Position numbers and translations under genes: made by a program. Shown one piece after another: positions 62,201 through 64,000 of a DNA stretch of 64,000 bases; position 1 is the first letter of the stretch, and each line of letters starts with the position of its first letter. The notes beneath the pieces are model-generated. The model saw only the letters and a program-made list of their open reading frames with translations. It ran no database searches and was not told where the DNA came from. The DNA is taken from assembly GCA_937951615.1 (NCBI GenBank), contig CALFBH010000019.1, positions 22,768 to 86,767 of the forward strand. The letters are read 5' to 3'. The DNA comes from an uncultured Saprospiraceae bacterium. GTDB lineage: Bacteria > Bacteroidota > Bacteroidia > Chitinophagales > Saprospiraceae.

Positions 62201-62293
62201 CATGTGGAAGCATTAAAAGAACGAATTACCGTACAGATTAAATTGGAAAAAAATGCTCAAGGCTTTAGTACTGTTTCAATATCAGAAAAATGA
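59270..62293 (+). CDS. sbcC: SbcC exonuclease subunit (Rad50-like)
   Basis: 1007 residues. Walker A GPTGSGKST (38-46), a long coiled coil, the zinc hook CPLCG in QPCPLCGSKEHPY (about 523-527), then the returning coiled coil, the ABC signature TLSGGESF (about 912) and Walker B with D-loop LFIDEGFSTLD (about 941). It is the ATPase and tether of the SbcCD nuclease. It is coupled to sbcD and followed by a 163-bp gap. Confidence 0.95.
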   Translation: MRLLKIEFKNINSLKGEHASIDFEKEPLESASIFAILGPTGSGKSTILDVITLALFNKIPRYKKALSKNEIQSSGSVVTHHAKDAMAAVEYEVKGSRYRSEWKIAKNRKDKFNDYEMYLYDDSGRPLDLKKSEVPGKNEAIIGLKYDQFVKSIILSQGEFAKFLKADHNERGKLLEDITGTSIYRKIGKKAYEKNKEVKDSLKLKKELLNNIAILSEEDTVLIKQEIKKITARKNELDKSIKNFIEITQVKKDLQGSITEIEKMQAQKNELEKQKETLKPQISRLSLHNKLNPVKEDIIYYKQAEENKVIGEKNLKEYKEQQVKAHDNRQNCIEEMASLAKLEVDERNFLKVIKTFENEILELDKDIENSIQKGQEIRKRINKQKENYSNALPSKPADALTILKDKSFDLRQILEESPLDEKSNLAEYKSKLKAQKEKHEQLGFMKKDFEEVVKLRKEIEAGDKRLKEIKTNLEKWMPLQRKSNELIESYQQQLSVLRDRREDLIKIASLEEHRAKLTDNQPCPLCGSKEHPYVTHRPESKRTELENHILAVKTELESQETELKKLEKNIIEKEASKNTIEELQQKNNHQITEISKRLSKRKEAFPGSIKEDEIEIKVSELKKNNDALEEGITTLEELRTTLDLLDNFEQLDKAVQEHKELFKKRESKFVGDKIRAVTDELQNRFNEQITNIALLEESIKKEIAALNSANETLEKYRSNLQPKLKAFGFNSIQEMSMHFLPENEVSAIVDKQDELKRLMIANNTKLSEQKSRKEKLIKVDTYPKTSLEELHETLTSQNEEKDSLMGTIGENNQKLESDKQNKEKQKSQIEEISKLEGELEKWGLLNNLIGDATGNKFANFSQGLTLQNLLVYTNQRLKNLSDRYRLDKPESEGQLRVIDIFQGNTHRSVSTLSGGESFLISLALAISLSDMASRNVSIESLFIDEGFSTLDQETLDIAMSTLEKLQSESQKTVGVISHVEALKERITVQIKLEKNAQGFSTVSISEK

Positions 62294-62456
62294 AGAATTT
62301 TCAAGCTATTGGGTTTTATGATTTATTAAGCCGTAAATATCTTAAGAAATATTGACCTGCATCAATTTGTTTTTATGTTTTTCAAAAAAAATGTAGCCAT
62401 ACACCGCTATTTGTATAATAACTGAATTAAGTGTAAATTCGTGAAAAATAAAATAT

Positions 62457-63068
62457 ATGGCATATAGCGATTTTACATTAAAAGATTTAAAACTCAAGTT
62501 TAATATAGGTAATCGTGTAACAGATTTATTTCCGCCTAATACAGTTGAGTTACAGCCTGATATTTATCTCCAGCAGTCTTTACAATTGGCTAAAAAATTA
62601 CCGGTAAAAAGTGAGAAAGCACGTTCTGAATTGATTGTGATGCCTGTGTTGCTGGATATGATGCAAAAAAATGCAGACTTTTTTACCATCTATTCTGGTG
62701 AGTCTCTCATTGCTGATAAGTCTGAAGGACTAACTGGTGAATGTGATTTTATCCTGGCTAAGAATACACAGTCATTTGATATTAATATCCCTATTTTTTC
62801 TATTGTAGAAGCAAAAAAAAATGATGTAGAGGCGGGTATCCCCCAATGTGCTGCACAAATGATTGGCGCAAAAATGTATAATCAGCAATATGGCAATGAG
62901 CTTAAACATATTTACGGTTGTGTAACGACTGCTGATGAATGGAAATTTTTAAAGTTGGATGAAAATCAGATACTGATTGATAATCGGAAATATTATCTGG
63001 TGGAATTGCCTGAATTACTAGGTGTCTTTCAGTTTATTATTGATTATTATAAAGGGCTTTTAAATTAG
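62457..63068 (+). CDS. PD-(D/E)XK nuclease-like protein
   Basis: 203 residues. A nuclease-like arrangement is visible: Glu58 in ARSELIVMPVLLDM, Asp97 in GECDFIL, Glu118-x-Lys120 in SIVEAKKND, then Gln130 in GIPQCAAQM. This fits the PD-(D/E)XK restriction-endonuclease fold, as in many small 'hypothetical' proteins of bacteria. It stands just after sbcDC but has its own gap, so a shared role in DNA processing or defence is only inferred. Confidence 0.7.
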   Translation: MAYSDFTLKDLKLKFNIGNRVTDLFPPNTVELQPDIYLQQSLQLAKKLPVKSEKARSELIVMPVLLDMMQKNADFFTIYSGESLIADKSEGLTGECDFILAKNTQSFDINIPIFSIVEAKKNDVEAGIPQCAAQMIGAKMYNQQYGNELKHIYGCVTTADEWKFLKLDENQILIDNRKYYLVELPELLGVFQFIIDYYKGLLN

Positions 63069-63078
63069 TCGAATCAAC

Positions 63079-63711
63079 TTGTCACTACTACACACAAAAC
63101 AAATTTCTCCGACCACCCAGTTTGGAATCTGGACAATAGAAGAGGACGAAAGCTTTTTTACCGAGCAAATGACCTTGACAGATGCCGAGCAGTTGCGACT
63201 GGCACAAATCAAAGGGGTACGCCGACTGGAATGGCTGGCTGGTCGCTGGCTGGTGCATCGTATGAGTGGGGCAGGGGAGCGGCTGCTTTGTCAGGCAGAT
63301 GAATATGGAAAACCTCATTTGCCGAATTCTTCTTATGAAATGTCGCTCAGTCATTCCGGAACCTATGCGGCGGCTATACTCAGCGAGCAGGCAGTTGGGA
63401 TTGATATTCAGAAAATAGTGGAAAAAATCGGCAAAATTGCCCATAAGTATATGCGCCCAGAAGAAACCGCCAGCCTTGACGAACATGAAATAGAACATCT
63501 GCACATTTACTGGGGCGCGAAGGAGGCTTTGTACAAAGCTTATGGGCGACGCCAGCTGGATTTTAAACAACATATTCATATAGAGCCTTTTGTTTATCGA
63601 GAGAATGGTCAGTGTAAAGGGCGAGTGGAAAAGGATGATTTTAAGGCCACTTATGATGTTTATTTTGAGCGTGTTGAAGGTTATGTGTTGGTATATGCTA
63701 TACAAGCCTGA
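63079..63711 (+). CDS. 4'-Phosphopantetheinyl transferase superfamily protein (Sfp-like), TTG start
   Basis: 210 residues from a TTG codon at 63079; the first in-frame ATG (63168) would remove residues before the conserved RRLEWLAGRWL. Motifs GIDIQKI (Mg-binding) and WGAKEALYKAYGRR (KEAxYK) mark a Sfp/AcpS-superfamily transferase. It is the second such enzyme in the window; this one is not next to a carrier protein, so it may be the general-purpose enzyme while the one at 54251 is dedicated. Confidence 0.82.
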   Translation: MSLLHTKQISPTTQFGIWTIEEDESFFTEQMTLTDAEQLRLAQIKGVRRLEWLAGRWLVHRMSGAGERLLCQADEYGKPHLPNSSYEMSLSHSGTYAAAILSEQAVGIDIQKIVEKIGKIAHKYMRPEETASLDEHEIEHLHIYWGAKEALYKAYGRRQLDFKQHIHIEPFVYRENGQCKGRVEKDDFKATYDVYFERVEGYVLVYAIQA

Positions 63712-63721
63712 AATTAATCTC

Positions 63722-63753
63722 TTTGGATAAATTAAATGTTTGGTGTATTTTTG
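63722..63753 (+). promoter_or_regulatory. Bacteroidota-type promoter ahead of leader copy 2
   Basis: TTTG (63722-63725), 20 bases, TATTTTTG (63746-63753). It starts immediately after the transferase stop, as the cassette-array promoter does relative to its own upstream gene region. Confidence 0.7.
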
Positions 63754-63764
63754 ATTTGTAGATA

Positions 63765-63857
63765 TAACTTCAAGGGAACGCTTACGGTGTGAAAATCCTT
63801 GAAGTTAGCTCAGAAGAAATATATACGAACCTTTGGTTCGTGTATTCATTTGTTACC
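63765..63857 (+). promoter_or_regulatory. Conserved structured leader / attI-like segment, copy 2
   Basis: TAACTTCAAGG (63765-63775) pairs perfectly with CCTTGAAGTTA (63797-63807); loop CGCTTACGGTGTGAAAAT. A second stem ATACGAACC/GGTTCGTGTAT follows (63823-63845), then TTTGTTACC. Loop and stems correspond to copy 1 at 21595. From 63858 to the window end no gene is seen. Confidence 0.5.
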
Positions 63858-64000
63858 TGCAATCCCTCATGAAAAGAATTGAAATTTTTTAAGCTAACGG
63901 GTTCTTCGTATCTTTAATGGAGTGCCCTTTGCAAGACCGATTTTTGAAGTGGTGTTTTTAAACCCGAGCGCAATCCTGGTTGGAATGTAAAAAGTCTCTA

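Noticed and set aside
58050..63068. SbcDC plus PD-(D/E)XK as a new defence island
   Set aside because: SbcDC is ordinary repair and the nuclease-like gene has its own gap; nothing ties the three as one system.
63852..63858. GTTACCT as a confirmed attI core
   Set aside because: No complementary left box is available before the window ends, so it is only a candidate.

Overview
The window looks like a chromosome segment from a member of the Bacteroidota, plausibly a Saprospiria-type lineage. The evidence is type IX secretion (T9SS) C-terminal sorting domains, promoters of the Bacteroidota form TTTG-N19/20-TAnnTTTG, almost no Shine-Dalgarno signals, futalosine-pathway menaquinone genes, and lipoproteins and exported proteins throughout. 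No tRNA, rRNA, CRISPR array or transposase gene was seen.

Layout. 1-10.3 kb: exported proteins (a vanadium haloperoxidase-like enzyme with MopE-type repeats running off the left edge, a CUB/T9SS protein, a secreted alpha/beta hydrolase and a second protein sharing its C-terminal domain) and an amino-acid decarboxylase. 10.3-18.5 kb: aquaporin, dapB, cystathionine beta-synthase, a LysM protein, an MBL-fold hydrolase, an exported propeller-like protein and a threonine dehydratase. 18.7-21.4 kb: an unrecognised 555-residue protein overlapping a hendecad-repeat coiled coil with a C-terminal membrane anchor. 21.6-25.45 kb: an AT-rich run of same-strand genes of restricted type (a SLATT-like two-helix membrane protein with a proline-rich partner, a lipoprotein, a KAP-type P-loop NTPase, a tiny membrane peptide). 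25.5-30.3 kb: mqnA, a histidine phosphatase, mqnE, a DUF1295 membrane protein and ubiX. 30.4-38.7 kb: two tandem thioredoxins, a T9SS protein, a methionine gamma-lyase-family enzyme, a lipoprotein hydrolase, a small beta-barrel, a histidine kinase with a FIST sensor, and a rhodanese lipoprotein. 38.9-49.3 kb: a 1482-residue exported protein, prmA, tpiA, a SanA-like protein, proC, an M48 protease and a lipoprotein. 49.4-57.5 kb: TonB-C, YceI and beta-barrel proteins, then a compact lipid/polyketide-like cluster (MMPL transporter, phosphopantetheinyl transferase, ACP, ketosynthase, type III PKS). 57.6-64 kb: an AraC gene remnant, sbcDC, a PD-(D/E)XK-like protein and a second phosphopantetheinyl transferase.

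The most interesting structure is at 21.6-25.2 kb. Three consecutive gene units each end in an imperfect hairpin, and the bases that open a unit are complementary to the left box of the hairpin that closes the same unit (9/9 for unit 1, 12/12 for unit 3, imperfect for unit 2). This is the geometry of integron cassettes with attC sites, here with no integrase in the window. The array is entered from a promoter followed by a conserved hairpin leader, and a second copy of that promoter-plus-leader lies at 63.7-63.86 kb, where the window ends.

The intergenic DNA is also unusual. At least five families of palindromic or direct repeats are present, plus word-like microsatellites. One palindrome lies inside the coding sequence of a phosphopantetheinyl transferase and another supplies the stop codon of an MBL-fold gene.
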